30,713 nt of DNA from Stenotrophomonas_A sp036566925 (GCA_036566925.1 DATCVI010000211.1:1-30713); one strand, 5' to 3'; numbered from the stretch's first letter, positions 10,038 to 19,942 are shown. The notes: generated by a model from the letters alone, not told the origin. Made by a program: numbers and translations.

Positions 10038-12464
10038 ATGCTTCGCCCCACCCCCCGTCGTCTCGCGCTTGCCGTTGCACTTTCCGCCGCCCTCGCCGCC
10101 CCGGCCTTCGCCCAGGAACCGGCCGCCACCACCCTGGACACGGTCATCGTCACCGGCACCCGCGCCAGCGATCGCACGGTGCTCGAATCGACCGCGCCGG
10201 TGGATGTGCTCACTGCCGACGACCTGCGCCGGGCCGGCGCGATCAATGGCGAACTTGGCAGCGCCTTGCAGGCTCTGTTGCCCTCGTTCAATTTCCCGCG
10301 CCAGTCCAATTCCGGTGGCGCCGACCATGTGCGCGCCGCGCAGCTGCGCGGCCTGTCGCCGGACCAGGTGCTGGTGCTGGTCAATGGCAAGCGCCGGCAT
10401 GTCTCGGCGCTGGTGAACACCGACAGCAAGATCGGCAAGGGCACCACGCCGGTGGATTTCAATTCCATCCCGATCAGCGCCATCGCCCGCATCGAGGTGC
10501 TGCGCGACGGCGCCGGCGCGCAATACGGCTCGGACGCGATTGCCGGGGTCATCAACGTCATCCTCGACGATGACCCGGACAGCGGCGCGGTCGAAGCCAG
10601 TTTCGGCGCGCACCACACCGATGTCGAACCGATCGGGCGCACCCTCACCGATGGCCAGACTACGTTCTTCAGCGCCAAGGGCGGCACCCGTTTTGGCGAA
10701 GGCTTCGTCAAGGCCGGGGTGGAACTACAGAATCGCGAAGGCACCAATCGCGCCGGCTTCGACCAGATTCCGCCGTGGGAGCAGACCGACAACAACCTGC
10801 GCCTGCAGGGCCAGCGCAACTACGTGCTCGGAGACGGCCCCAGCAAGGGCCTCAACGCATGGTTCAACGGCCAGGCGCCGCTGGGCGAAACGGCGCAGCT
10901 GTACTTCTTCGGCACCTACAACCAGCGCGACACCGAAGGCGCGAACTATTTCCGCTATCCGGACGACAGCAGCAACTGGCCGCAGGTCTATCCCGATGGC
11001 TTCCGACCGGTGTCGCTGGGCGAGAATCGCGACGCGCAGGGAGTGGCCGGCGTGCGTGGACAGTGGGGCGAATGGGACTACGACGCCAGCCTCGACTACG
11101 GCCGCAACGACTTCACCTATCGGCTGAAAAACTCGATCAATGCCTCGCTCGGGCCGGGCAGCCCGACCCGCTTCAAGACCGGCGACTATGCCTTCGACCA
11201 GACGGTCGGCAACTTCGACCTGACCCGCGTGTTCAACACCGGCAGCGCCTCGCACACGCTGGGCACCGGCGTTGAATTGCGGCGCGAGCAATATCGCACC
11301 CATGCCGGCGACCCGGCTAGCTACGCCGCTGGCCCGTATACCGATCGCCCGACCGGTTCGCAGGCCGGCGGCGGACTCACGCCGCAGGACGAGGCCGACC
11401 TCTCGCGCAATGTCGCCAGCGCCTACGTCAGCCTGTCGAGCCAGTTCGGCGAGAAGTTCTCCACCGATATCGCTGGCCGCTACGAGCACTATCAGGATTT
11501 CGGCAGCCAGTGGACCGGCAAGCTGGCCGCGCGCTATGAATTCGTGCCGGCGTTCGCGCTGCGGGGCGCGATCTCGAACAATTTCCGCGCGCCTTCGCTG
11601 AGCCAGATCGGCTACGAGGCCACCTCCACCGGCTACGACGCCGCCGGCCGCCTGGTGCAGGGGCGCTTGCTCTCGGTGAACAACCCGATCGCACGCGCCC
11701 TGGGCGCGCAGCCGCTGGACCCGGAAAAGTCGCGCAACTACAGCTTTGGCTTCACCAGCCGTGCCGGCGAGCACTTCGACTTGTCGCTGGACTTCTTCCA
11801 GATCGACATCGACGACCGCGTCGCGCTGTCCGAAGACATCACCGGCGATGCGCTCACCGACTTCGTCGCCGACAACTTCGGCGTGGCCGGCGTGCAGAGC
11901 GCCAGCTTCTTCGTCAACGCCGCCGATACCCGCACCCGCGGCGCCGAACTGGTCGCCAACTGGCGGCAGTCGCTGGCCGGCGGTCAATTGCTGCTCACCG
12001 GGACCTACAGTTTCGCCAAGACCGAACTGCGCAACGTCGTCGCCACGCCGGCGCAATTGCTGGCGCTGGACCCGGACTACGTGCTGTTCGGGGTAGAGGA
12101 GAGCAATACGCTGACCGATGCGACGCCGCGCACCCGCGGCCAGTTCGCCGCGGCCTGGAACAACGACCGCTGGGCCCTGCAGACTCGCCTGAGCCGTTAC
12201 GGCAGTGCCACGCGCGTGTTCGACTTCGGCGATGGCTATATTCCGCGCCAGACCTATGGCGCCGAATGGCAGCTGGACCTGGAAGCGGAGTACCACTTCA
12301 CGCCGCAGTGGAGCCTGGCGATCGGTGGGCAGAACGTATTGGACAACTACCCGGATCTTTCCAACGAGGACATCTACTACTTCGGCAACCTGCCGTATGA
12401 CGTGCTGTCGCCGATCGGGAGCAACGGGGCGTATTGGTACGGGCGGGTGCGATATGTGTTTTAA
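10038..12464 (+). CDS. TonB-dependent receptor, substrate unknown
   Basis: An 808-residue outer-membrane receptor. The ATG at 10038 has GGAG seven bases upstream; the signal peptide ends at AFA near residue 25, followed by a TonB box LDTVIVTG (33-40). The plug shows GSALQALLPSFNFPRQ, LRGLSPDQVLVLVNGKRRH and IARIEVLRDGAGAQYGSDAIAGVINV. The barrel follows, with GAISNNFRAPSLSQIGYEAT and the terminal GGQNVLDNYPDLSNEDIYYFG. The chain ends in the aromatic residue F (YGRVRYVF), as expected for BAM-dependent barrel assembly. There is no STN signalling domain and no sigma/anti-sigma pair alongside. The plug resembles large Xanthomonadaceae receptors for iron chelates or organic nutrients, but nothing here fixes the ligand. 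The neighbours (permease, lipoprotein) do not settle it. Confidence 0.88.
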   Translation: MLRPTPRRLALAVALSAALAAPAFAQEPAATTLDTVIVTGTRASDRTVLESTAPVDVLTADDLRRAGAINGELGSALQALLPSFNFPRQSNSGGADHVRAAQLRGLSPDQVLVLVNGKRRHVSALVNTDSKIGKGTTPVDFNSIPISAIARIEVLRDGAGAQYGSDAIAGVINVILDDDPDSGAVEASFGAHHTDVEPIGRTLTDGQTTFFSAKGGTRFGEGFVKAGVELQNREGTNRAGFDQIPPWEQTDNNLRLQGQRNYVLGDGPSKGLNAWFNGQAPLGETAQLYFFGTYNQRDTEGANYFRYPDDSSNWPQVYPDGFRPVSLGENRDAQGVAGVRGQWGEWDYDASLDYGRNDFTYRLKNSINASLGPGSPTRFKTGDYAFDQTVGNFDLTRVFNTGSASHTLGTGVELRREQYRTHAGDPASYAAGPYTDRPTGSQAGGGLTPQDEADLSRNVASAYVSLSSQFGEKFSTDIAGRYEHYQDFGSQWTGKLAARYEFVPAFALRGAISNNFRAPSLSQIGYEATSTGYDAAGRLVQGRLLSVNNPIARALGAQPLDPEKSRNYSFGFTSRAGEHFDLSLDFFQIDIDDRVALSEDITGDALTDFVADNFGVAGVQSASFFVNAADTRTRGAELVANWRQSLAGGQLLLTGTYSFAKTELRNVVATPAQLLALDPDYVLFGVEESNTLTDATPRTRGQFAAAWNNDRWALQTRLSRYGSATRVFDFGDGYIPRQTYGAEWQLDLEAEYHFTPQWSLAIGGQNVLDNYPDLSNEDIYYFGNLPYDVLSPIGSNGAYWYGRVRYVF

Positions 12465-12567
12465 GGGTTAGAGCGAGAGCGCTGGTCTTTCGATATTCGG
12501 GGCCGTTGCGACGGCATCGTTGTGGCAGGCCCGTCGGATCGGTCGCGGCGCTAACCTGAATATCACG

Positions 12568-12589
12568 CCCCTCATTGCATACTGAGGGG
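12568..12589 (+). promoter_or_regulatory. Stem-loop covering the otsB ribosome-binding region
   Basis: CCCCTCA (12568-12574) and TGAGGGG (12583-12589) form a perfect 7 bp inverted repeat around an 8-base loop. The right arm holds the only Shine-Dalgarno-like sequence (GAGGGG), one base before the ATG. If transcribed, the stem would hide that site. Confidence 0.45.
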
Positions 12590-12590
12590 C

Positions 12591-13355
12591 ATGTCAGAAA
12601 TCCCCCCTTTCCGACCGCCGCCGCCCCTGCTCGACGAGGCCTGCGCGCTGTTCCTGGACGTCGACGGCACGCTGATCGACTTCGCCGAGAATCCGCTCGA
12701 AGTGCAGCTGGTACCGCAGGTACGCGAGGCGATCGGCATGCTGAGCGACCGCCTTGGCGGCGCCGTGGCCCTGGTCAGCGGCCGCCCGCTCGCCCAACTG
12801 GATGCCTTGTTCGCGCCGCTACGCCTGCCGGCCGCCGGCCTGCATGGTCATGAGCTGCGCAGTGAACTGGCCGCGCGTGCGGCGATGCCCTCTGCCGCCG
12901 ACACCACCGACTGGCTGCATGGCCTGCACCAGCGCGCCGAGCACATGGCGCGCAACCATCCCGGCGTGCGCGTCGAAGGCAAGGGCGTCAGCATGGCGCT
13001 GCACTGGCGTGGCGCGCCCGACGCGGCCGAGAACGTGCTGGCCTTTGCCCGCGAACAGATCGGCGCGCTGCCGGGCTATCGCCTGCAACCGGGCGACCAT
13101 GTCGTCGAGTTCGTGCCACAAGGCGCCGACAAGGGCGTGGCGGTGGAACTGATGATGCAGCGTGCACCTTTCGCGGGCCGCACACCCTTCTTCGTCGGCG
13201 ATGACCTCACCGATGAGTATGGTTTCGTCGCCGCGCAGCGGCTCAATGGCTGGGGCGTGCGGGTGGGCTCGCGCGAGCCGACCCAGGCCAAGCTTTCGCT
13301 GCCCGACACCCGCGCCGTGCACGCCTGGCTGCAGGAGAACGCGGCCCTGCCCTAG
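12591..13355 (+). CDS. otsB: Trehalose-6-phosphate phosphatase OtsB
   Basis: HAD-superfamily phosphatase that dephosphorylates trehalose-6-phosphate to trehalose in the cytoplasm. It is 254 aa (E. coli OtsB 266). Motif I is FLDVDGTLIDF with the nucleophile Asp23 and general acid Asp25. Motif II is LVSGRP, the cap-domain substrate region includes GLHGHELR, motif III is the Lys in GADKGVAVE, and motif IV is FVGDDLTDEYGF. It is the first gene of otsB-GH15-otsA; the next gene begins 69 nt downstream. The start codon is unusually close to its Shine-Dalgarno sequence, which lies within a stem-loop. There is no other plausible start with a better site, and motif I is only 22 residues in. Confidence 0.95.
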   Translation: MSEIPPFRPPPPLLDEACALFLDVDGTLIDFAENPLEVQLVPQVREAIGMLSDRLGGAVALVSGRPLAQLDALFAPLRLPAAGLHGHELRSELAARAAMPSAADTTDWLHGLHQRAEHMARNHPGVRVEGKGVSMALHWRGAPDAAENVLAFAREQIGALPGYRLQPGDHVVEFVPQGADKGVAVELMMQRAPFAGRTPFFVGDDLTDEYGFVAAQRLNGWGVRVGSREPTQAKLSLPDTRAVHAWLQENAALP

Positions 13356-13424
13356 CGTCGGCACCCGCACCGCGGCCCCCTCCTTCTTGAATCAAGCAAC
13401 GCAACTACCGAGGAACCCTCCCCC

Positions 13425-15203
13425 ATGCGCGAACCGAACCTGGACCTGGGTGTCATCGGCAACTGCAGCTTCGGCGCCCTCATCGACCGCCAGGCGCGGG
13501 TGGTGTGGAGCTGCCTGCCAACCTTCGACGGTGACCCGGCCTTCTGCAAGCTGCTATCCCCGCGCATCGAGGGCGGCGATTTCGCGGTCGAGCTGGAAGA
13601 CTTCCAGGACAGCGAACAGGCCTACATCCCCAACACCGCGATCCTGCGTACGGTCCTGCGCGACAGCAAGGGCGGCGCGATCGAGGTGATCGACTTCGCC
13701 CCACGCTGGCGCAACCACAACCGCTTCTACCGACCGGTCAGCATCGTGCGGCAGATCCGGCCGCTGTCCGGCGCGCCGCGCATCGTGGTGCGGGCGCGAC
13801 CGCTGGCCGACTGGGGCGCACGCGCGCCGGAGTCCACCTGGGGCAGCAACCATATCCGCTGGCAGCTGCCGGACTTCACCTTGCGCCTGACCACCGACGT
13901 GCCGATCCGCTTCGTCCGCGATGGCCTGCCGTTCGTCCTCAACCATCCGGTGCACCTGGTGCTCGGCGTGGACGAGTCGCTGATGCGCTCGCTTACCGGC
14001 TACGTGCAGGAAGCCTACGAGCGCACCGAGGAGTACTGGCGCGAATGGGTGCGCTATCTTTCGGTGCCGCTGGACTGGCAAGAGGCGGTGATCCGCAGCG
14101 CGATCACGCTCAAGCTGTGCCAGTACGAAGACAGCGGCGCGATCATCGCGGCGATGACGACCTCGATCCCCGAAGCCCCGCACACGCCACGCAATTGGGA
14201 CTACCGCTATTGCTGGCTGCGCGATGCCGCCTTCGTCGTGCGCGCGCTCAACCGCCTCGGCGCTACGCGCACAATGGAGCAGTTCATCGGCTACATCTTC
14301 AACATCGCCACCAGCGACGGCACCATGCAGCCGCTGTACGGGATCGGCTTCGAGTCGCAGCTGGAAGAACACGAGGTCGAGTCGCTGGATGGCTATCGCG
14401 GCATGGGCCCGGTGCGCCGCGGCAACCTGGCCTGGATCCAGAAGCAGCATGACGTCTACGGCAGCGTGGTATTGGCATCGACCCAGTTGTTCTTCGACCT
14501 GCGCCTGAAGGACCCCGGCGATGTCGCCGCCTTCAAGCGCCTGGAGCCGCTCGGCGAGCAAGCGTTCGCGCTTTACAACGTGCCCGACGCCGGGCTGTGG
14601 GAATTCCGCGGCCGCGCCGAGGTGCACACCTACACCGCGGCCATGTGCTGGGCCGCGTGCGACCGCCTGGCCAAGATCGCCGAGCGCCTCGGCCTGGAAG
14701 ACCGCCGCGCGCACTGGCGCGGCCGCGCCGATGCACTGCGCGATCACGTGCTGGGCGCGGCCTGGAGCGAAGAGCTCGGCCACTTCACCGACACCCTCGG
14801 CGGCCATCGCCTCGACGCCTCGCTGCTGTTGCTCGCCGACATCGGCATCGTCGAGGCGATGGACCCGCGCTTCGTCGCCACCGTGGAAGTCATCGGCCGC
14901 GACCTGAAGCACGGCGACTCGCTCTACCGCTATATCGCCCCCGACGACTTCGGCGAGCCGGAGACCAGTTTCACCATCTGCACGTTCTGGTACATCGACG
15001 CGCTGGCGGCGATCGGGCGCAAGGACGAGGCGCGGGAAATGTTCGAGCGCATCCTGGCGCGGCGTAACCATCTGGGGCTGTTGTCCGAAGACCTGGCGTT
15101 CGAGGATGGCGAGGCCTGGGGCAATTTCCCGCAGACCTATTCGCACGTTGGCCTGATCATCGCCGCGATGCGCTTGTCGCGCAGCTGGCAGGAGGCTTCA
15201 TGA
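13425..15203 (+). CDS. Glycoside hydrolase family 15 protein (trehalase or glucoamylase type)
   Basis: A 592-residue protein without a signal peptide. The N-terminal beta-sandwich begins LDLGVIGNCSFGALIDRQARVVW, as in bacterial GH15 enzymes. The (alpha/alpha)6 catalytic domain includes TTSIPEAPHTPRNWDYRYCWLRDAAFV, then DGYRGMGPVRRGN, and a C-terminal SEDLAFEDGEAWGNFPQTYSH with the expected acidic residues. GH15 contains glucoamylases, glucodextranases and the phosphate-dependent mycobacterial-type trehalases. Lying between otsB and otsA, with its stop overlapping the otsA start by 4 nt, it most likely acts on trehalose or a related alpha-glucoside in the cytoplasm. Hydrolysis of trehalose would oppose the flanking genes, so the true substrate is worth testing. 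The ATG follows a GAGGA about 12 bases upstream. Confidence 0.9.
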   Translation: MREPNLDLGVIGNCSFGALIDRQARVVWSCLPTFDGDPAFCKLLSPRIEGGDFAVELEDFQDSEQAYIPNTAILRTVLRDSKGGAIEVIDFAPRWRNHNRFYRPVSIVRQIRPLSGAPRIVVRARPLADWGARAPESTWGSNHIRWQLPDFTLRLTTDVPIRFVRDGLPFVLNHPVHLVLGVDESLMRSLTGYVQEAYERTEEYWREWVRYLSVPLDWQEAVIRSAITLKLCQYEDSGAIIAAMTTSIPEAPHTPRNWDYRYCWLRDAAFVVRALNRLGATRTMEQFIGYIFNIATSDGTMQPLYGIGFESQLEEHEVESLDGYRGMGPVRRGNLAWIQKQHDVYGSVVLASTQLFFDLRLKDPGDVAAFKRLEPLGEQAFALYNVPDAGLWEFRGRAEVHTYTAAMCWAACDRLAKIAERLGLEDRRAHWRGRADALRDHVLGAAWSEELGHFTDTLGGHRLDASLLLLADIGIVEAMDPRFVATVEVIGRDLKHGDSLYRYIAPDDFGEPETSFTICTFWYIDALAAIGRKDEAREMFERILARRNHLGLLSEDLAFEDGEAWGNFPQTYSHVGLIIAAMRLSRSWQEAS

Positions 15204-16567
15204 GCCGCCTGGTGGTGGTTTCCAACCGCGTCGCGCTGCCCGGCGAAAGCCGCGCCGGCGGCCTGGCGGTCGGGCTGCTGGGCGCGCTGCGCGAGCGCGG
15301 CGGGCTGTGGTTCGGCTGGAACGGCAAGGTCGCGCGCGGCGAGAGCGGCGCGGTGCACGTGCAGGACGAAGGCAACATCCGCTTCGCCACGATGGACCTC
15401 AACAAGCGCGACCTGGATGCGTACTACAACGGTTTCGCCAACCGCACGCTGTGGCCCTTGCTGCACTTCCGCCTCGATCTGGTCGACTATGACCGCGCCA
15501 AGCGCGACGGCTATCGCCGGGTGAACGCACTGTTCGCCGAGAAGCTGGCGCCGCTGCTGCGCGAAGACGACACCCTGTGGATCCACGACTACCACCTGAT
15601 TCCGCTCGCGTCGCTGCTGCGCGAGCGCGGCATCGGCTGCAAGATGGGTTTCTTCCTGCACGTGCCGATGCCCTCGGCCGACCTGGTGCAGGCGATGCCG
15701 GACCATGCGCGGCTATTCTCCACCCTCTACGCCTATGACCTGGTGGGGTTCCAGACCCAGCGCGATGTCGACCGTTTCCTGTCCTACGCGCGCTTGTTCG
15801 GTGGCGGCAAGCTGCTTGGCGAAGGCGCGCTGGAGGCACCGGGCGGACGTCGCCTGCGCGCGGCCGCTTTCCCGATCGGCATCGATACCGGGCTGATCGA
15901 ACGCCAGGCCAAGGCGGCGATGAGCAAGCAGGCCGTGCGCAACTTGCGCGAGAGCTTGCGCGACCGCCAGCTGGCGATCGGCGTCGACCGGCTCGACTAC
16001 TCCAAGGGCCTGCCCGAACGCTTCCAGGGCTTCGAACGCTACCTGGAACGCCACCCCGACCAACGCGGCACGCTTACTTACCTGCAGATCGCGCCGGTGT
16101 CGCGCGGCGATGTGGCCGAATACCGCGCGCTGCGCAGTCAACTGGAACAGATCGCCGGGCACATCAACGGCGGTCACGCTGAGCCAGACTGGACGCCGCT
16201 GCGCTACGTCAACCAGAACTTCACTCATTCCACGTTGACCGGCTTCTACCGCAGCGCTGCCGTCGGCCTGGTGACACCGTTGCGCGACGGCATGAACCTG
16301 GTCGCCAAGGAATACGTGGCTGCGCAGGACCCGGAAAATCCCGGCGTGCTGGTGCTGTCGCTGCTGGCCGGCGCCGCCGACGAGTTGCGCGAAGCGCTGC
16401 TGGTCAATCCGCACGACCTGGAAGGCGTGGCCGATGCCATTGCTACCGCCGCCACGCTGGCGCGGCCGAAACGGATCGAGCGTTGGCAGGCGATGATGGA
16501 GCACCTGCGCAACAACGACATCAACCATTGGCGACAGCGCTACCTGGAGGCGCTGGAGGCGGCGTAG
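15200..16567 (+). CDS. otsA: Trehalose-6-phosphate synthase OtsA
   Basis: GT20 retaining glycosyltransferase joining UDP-glucose (or another NDP-glucose) to glucose-6-phosphate. It is 455 aa (E. coli 474). Motifs in order: LVVVSNRVALPGE and RAGGLAVGL (N-terminal glycine loop), WFGWNGKV, TLWPLLHFR, LWIHDYHLIPL, GFFLHVPMPS, AFPIGIDTG, IGVDRLDYSKGLPERFQGFERYL (donor phosphate-binding Arg and Lys) and VTPLRDGMNLVAKEYVAAQ. All catalytic elements are present. It begins with the ATGA overlap of the GH15 stop and is the last gene of the operon. Its stop codon directly abuts the stop of the convergent DUF4166 gene. Confidence 0.97.
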   Translation: MSRLVVVSNRVALPGESRAGGLAVGLLGALRERGGLWFGWNGKVARGESGAVHVQDEGNIRFATMDLNKRDLDAYYNGFANRTLWPLLHFRLDLVDYDRAKRDGYRRVNALFAEKLAPLLREDDTLWIHDYHLIPLASLLRERGIGCKMGFFLHVPMPSADLVQAMPDHARLFSTLYAYDLVGFQTQRDVDRFLSYARLFGGGKLLGEGALEAPGGRRLRAAAFPIGIDTGLIERQAKAAMSKQAVRNLRESLRDRQLAIGVDRLDYSKGLPERFQGFERYLERHPDQRGTLTYLQIAPVSRGDVAEYRALRSQLEQIAGHINGGHAEPDWTPLRYVNQNFTHSTLTGFYRSAAVGLVTPLRDGMNLVAKEYVAAQDPENPGVLVLSLLAGAADELREALLVNPHDLEGVADAIATAATLARPKRIERWQAMMEHLRNNDINHWRQRYLEALEAA

Positions 16568-17116
16568 CTACGGCGCACCGGGCGCCAGCCAGCCTTCGTA
16601 GGTTATGAACGGCCCGATCAGCGGCATCGCGACTTCGACCAGGAATTCATACCGGCCTGCGTGCTCACGCTCGCGGCAACGTACCTGCCCGAACCAGCCC
16701 CTGGGCAGTGGCAGCAGTCCGAACGCCCAGACCCGCCGCACCCGCCAATGGATTTCGCCGGCCTCGGCGCGCAGGTCGAACTCGAAGCGCAGCGCGCCCA
16801 GGCGCTCGCGCAAGTAGCCGTGGTTGGCCCATAGCCGCGAAGGCATCGCGTGATTGCCAAAGCGGCGCCGCCACCATTCGCCCTGCACGTCGGCTTCGAA
16901 CCGCACCTGCACCGGCACCGAAGCCGCCGAGGGCGGCAGCCGCGCAAGCCAGGCGCAGAGGGCAGCCAACGGATGGCGGCCGCGCTCGATCCGGGCGACG
17001 CCCGCCCAGGTTTGCCGACCCTGTATCGAATGCAGCGCGCGCACCTGTGGCGCCAAGGTCTGGAACGCCGGCCCGAGCACACGCGCGAACAGCGGCGCCG
17101 GGCTCGGGGTGTTCAC
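16568..17116 (-). CDS. Stand-alone DUF4166 protein
   Basis: A 182-residue soluble protein from the GTG at 17116, whose GTGA overlaps the pgeF stop and suggests coupled translation. A GTG 12 nt further upstream is a possible alternative start. The pattern FQTLAPQVRALHSIQGRQTWAGVARIERG, then VPVQVRFEADVQGEWWRRRFG, LGALRFEFDLR, IHWRVRRVWAFGLLPLPRGWF and YEFLVEVAMPLIGPFITYEGWL, is that of DUF4166. This domain is often found fused behind a saccharopine-dehydrogenase-like domain; here it is alone. Function unknown. It is the last gene of rluD-pgeF-DUF4166 and convergent with otsA with no intergenic base. Confidence 0.8.
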   Translation of the reverse strand: MNTPSPAPLFARVLGPAFQTLAPQVRALHSIQGRQTWAGVARIERGRHPLAALCAWLARLPPSAASVPVQVRFEADVQGEWWRRRFGNHAMPSRLWANHGYLRERLGALRFEFDLRAEAGEIHWRVRRVWAFGLLPLPRGWFGQVRCREREHAGRYEFLVEVAMPLIGPFITYEGWLAPGAP

Positions 17117-17894
17117 CGTGCTATCCACACCAGGGTGGCGAGGCGGCCGCTACGGCGGTCGCGACGGTGGGAGAAGAAGCGGCCGGGGTCGGAGATCGTG
17201 CATAGCCCGCCGCCGTGGATGGCATCGGCGCGCAATCCGGCCGCTTGCAGGCGCCGCCGGGCCAAGGCATAGAGGTCCACCCGCCAATGGCCGGGCCGGG
17301 TCGCTGCAAAGGCCGTGGCGGCAGCGGGATCCTGGCCGACGAACGCGTCATGGACGTCCTGGCCGATTTCATACGCCTGCGGGCCGGCGGCCGGGCCGAG
17401 CCAGCAGTACAGGTCGGACGGGGCGCTGTGCATCGCCGCCACGGTTCGCTCCAGCACACCCTCGGCCAGCCCACGCCAGCCGGCATGGGCGGCGCCCACC
17501 TCGCTGCCATCGGCGGCGGCGAACAGCACCGGCAAGCAATCGGCGGTAAGGATCGCCAAGACGACGCCGGGAACAGCGGTGACCGCGGCGTCGGCGGTCG
17601 GCTCGTCCGCGGCGGCCCGCGGTTCGGCAAGCGCGTCGTCGAAGCGTAGTACCGCGGTACCGTGGACCTGGCGCAGCCAATGCGGCGCCGACGGCAGCTC
17701 GGCCAGGGCCTGCAACTGCGCGCGATTGATCTCCACCGCCTCAGGTGCGTCGCCCTCGGCAGTGCTTCGATTGCCGAGGTTGAAATGGTCGAACGGCGTG
17801 GCAGAGACGCCGGCGCCGTGGCGCAGCGTAGTGAAGGCGCGCACGCCGGGCGGCGCCGGCCAGTCCGCTTGCAGCCAGGGCCGCGGCGCCGACA

Positions 17895-17895
<1 letters not shown>
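17113..17895 (-). CDS. pgeF: Multicopper polyphenol oxidase-fold protein PgeF (YfiH; peptidoglycan editing factor)
   Basis: Member of the YfiH/DUF152 family. In E. coli the protein limits misincorporation of serine into peptidoglycan; other members act on purine nucleosides. It is 260 aa, a normal length. The zinc ligands and active-site residues are visible as QVHGT (His78), LTADCLPVLF (Cys120) and GAAHAGWRGLAEGVLE (His137), with CWLGPAAGPQAYEIG and DLYALARRRLQAAG after them. The ATG shares its A with the TGA stop of rluD, the usual rluD-pgeF coupling in proteobacteria. The GTG of the next gene overlaps its own stop. Confidence 0.95.
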
Positions 17896-18875
<980 letters not shown>

Positions 18876-18987
18876 GGGATGCACGGCAGAAGGAGGGAAT
18901 CGAGGTCCGGTCGCGAATTTCAGTCGCGGGACAGGCCACTAGGCTATCATCGCCCTTTCGTTTTCCAGCTGCGTCCCTGCCCGACCC

Positions 18988-19872
18988 ATGATCCGACGCT
19001 CCGCAACGATGTCCGCGACCCTCCGCCCGTTCGCCCTGCTGCTGATGGTCGCCCTGTTCGCCACCGGCTGCCACCGCGGCGCCAAGGACAAGAATCCCGA
19101 CGAGGGCGTGCCGGTCGAGCAGCTGTACGAGAAGGCCCATAACCTGGCCAAGAAGGGCAACTGGGCCGGCGCCGAGACCAGCTTCAAGCGCCTGATCGCG
19201 CAGTACCCGTATGGTCCGTACACCGAGCAGGCGATGATCGAGATCGCCTACGACCAGTACAAGGCGGGCAAGCACGACGACGCGGTGTCGAGTATCGACC
19301 GCTTCATCCGCACCTACCCGACCCACCGCAACATCGCCTATCTGTACTACCTGCGTGGCCTGTCGAACTCCAACCGCGACACGATCTTCCTGCGCCGCGT
19401 CTGGTCCCTTGACCCGAGCCGCCGCGATCTGTCCACGCCGCTGCAGGCCTACAACGACTTCAACACCGTTGCCGACCGCTACCCGAACAGCCGCTACGCT
19501 GCCGACGCCCGCGCCCGCATGATCGTGCTGCGCGACGTGTTCGCCCAGCACGAGCTGGACAACGCCCTGTACTACATGCGCCGCGGCGCCTGGGTCTCGG
19601 CCGCCGGCCGCGCCAACTACCTGCTGGAAACTTATCCGCAGAGCGCGTTCCAGTACGACGCGGTCGCGGTGCTGGCCGAGGCCTACACCCAGTTGGGTAA
19701 CCAGACCCTGGCCGCCGACGCCCGCCGCGTGCTGGAACTGAACGCGCCACAGCACCCCTGGCTCAGCGGCGATTGGCCGAAGTATCCGTGGGCGATCCGC
19801 AAGCTGAATCCGTTCGCTGGCGAGAAGTCCGCCGCGACCGGCCAGCGCAACGCGATCATGGACAACAAGTGA
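18988..19872 (+). CDS. bamD: Outer-membrane assembly lipoprotein BamD
   Basis: Essential BAM-complex lipoprotein on the periplasmic side of the outer membrane. It is 294 aa, about 50 longer than E. coli BamD, partly from a C-terminal tail after LNPFAGEKSAATG. The signal FALLLMVALFATGC gives lipidated Cys28 (Cys21 if the ATG at 19009 is used; neither has a clear Shine-Dalgarno site). TPR repeats follow: LYEKAHNLAKKGNWAGAETSF, YPYGPYTEQAMIEIAYDQYKAGKHDDAVSSIDRFIRTYPTH, LRGLSNSNRDTIF, DRYPNSRYAADARARM, and ELDNALYYMRRGAWVSAAGRANYLLETYP. A strong bidirectional terminator closes the gene 31 nt after its stop. Confidence 0.96.
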   Translation: MIRRSATMSATLRPFALLLMVALFATGCHRGAKDKNPDEGVPVEQLYEKAHNLAKKGNWAGAETSFKRLIAQYPYGPYTEQAMIEIAYDQYKAGKHDDAVSSIDRFIRTYPTHRNIAYLYYLRGLSNSNRDTIFLRRVWSLDPSRRDLSTPLQAYNDFNTVADRYPNSRYAADARARMIVLRDVFAQHELDNALYYMRRGAWVSAAGRANYLLETYPQSAFQYDAVAVLAEAYTQLGNQTLAADARRVLELNAPQHPWLSGDWPKYPWAIRKLNPFAGEKSAATGQRNAIMDNK

Positions 19873-19902
19873 TTCGCTAAGCGGTATTGCGAACCGAAAG
19901 AT

Positions 19903-19942
19903 TGCAAAGAAAAAGGCCGCCTCCGGGCGGCCTTTTTCTTTG
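19903..19942. terminator. Bidirectional terminator between bamD and nadE
   Basis: AAAGAAAAAGGCCGCC-TCCG-GGGCGGCCTTTTTCTTT: a 7-8 bp GC stem flanked by A-rich and T-rich tracts, able to stop transcription from both convergent genes (bamD on plus, nadE on minus). Confidence 0.92.

Noticed and set aside
10725..12296. 523-codon minus-strand open frame inside the TonB-dependent receptor
   Set aside because: Antisense shadow of the receptor with low-complexity Ala/Val/Gln/Arg composition.
18945..18950. TATCAT as a -10 element for bamD
   Set aside because: It matches five of six consensus bases, but no convincing -35 lies 16-18 bp upstream.
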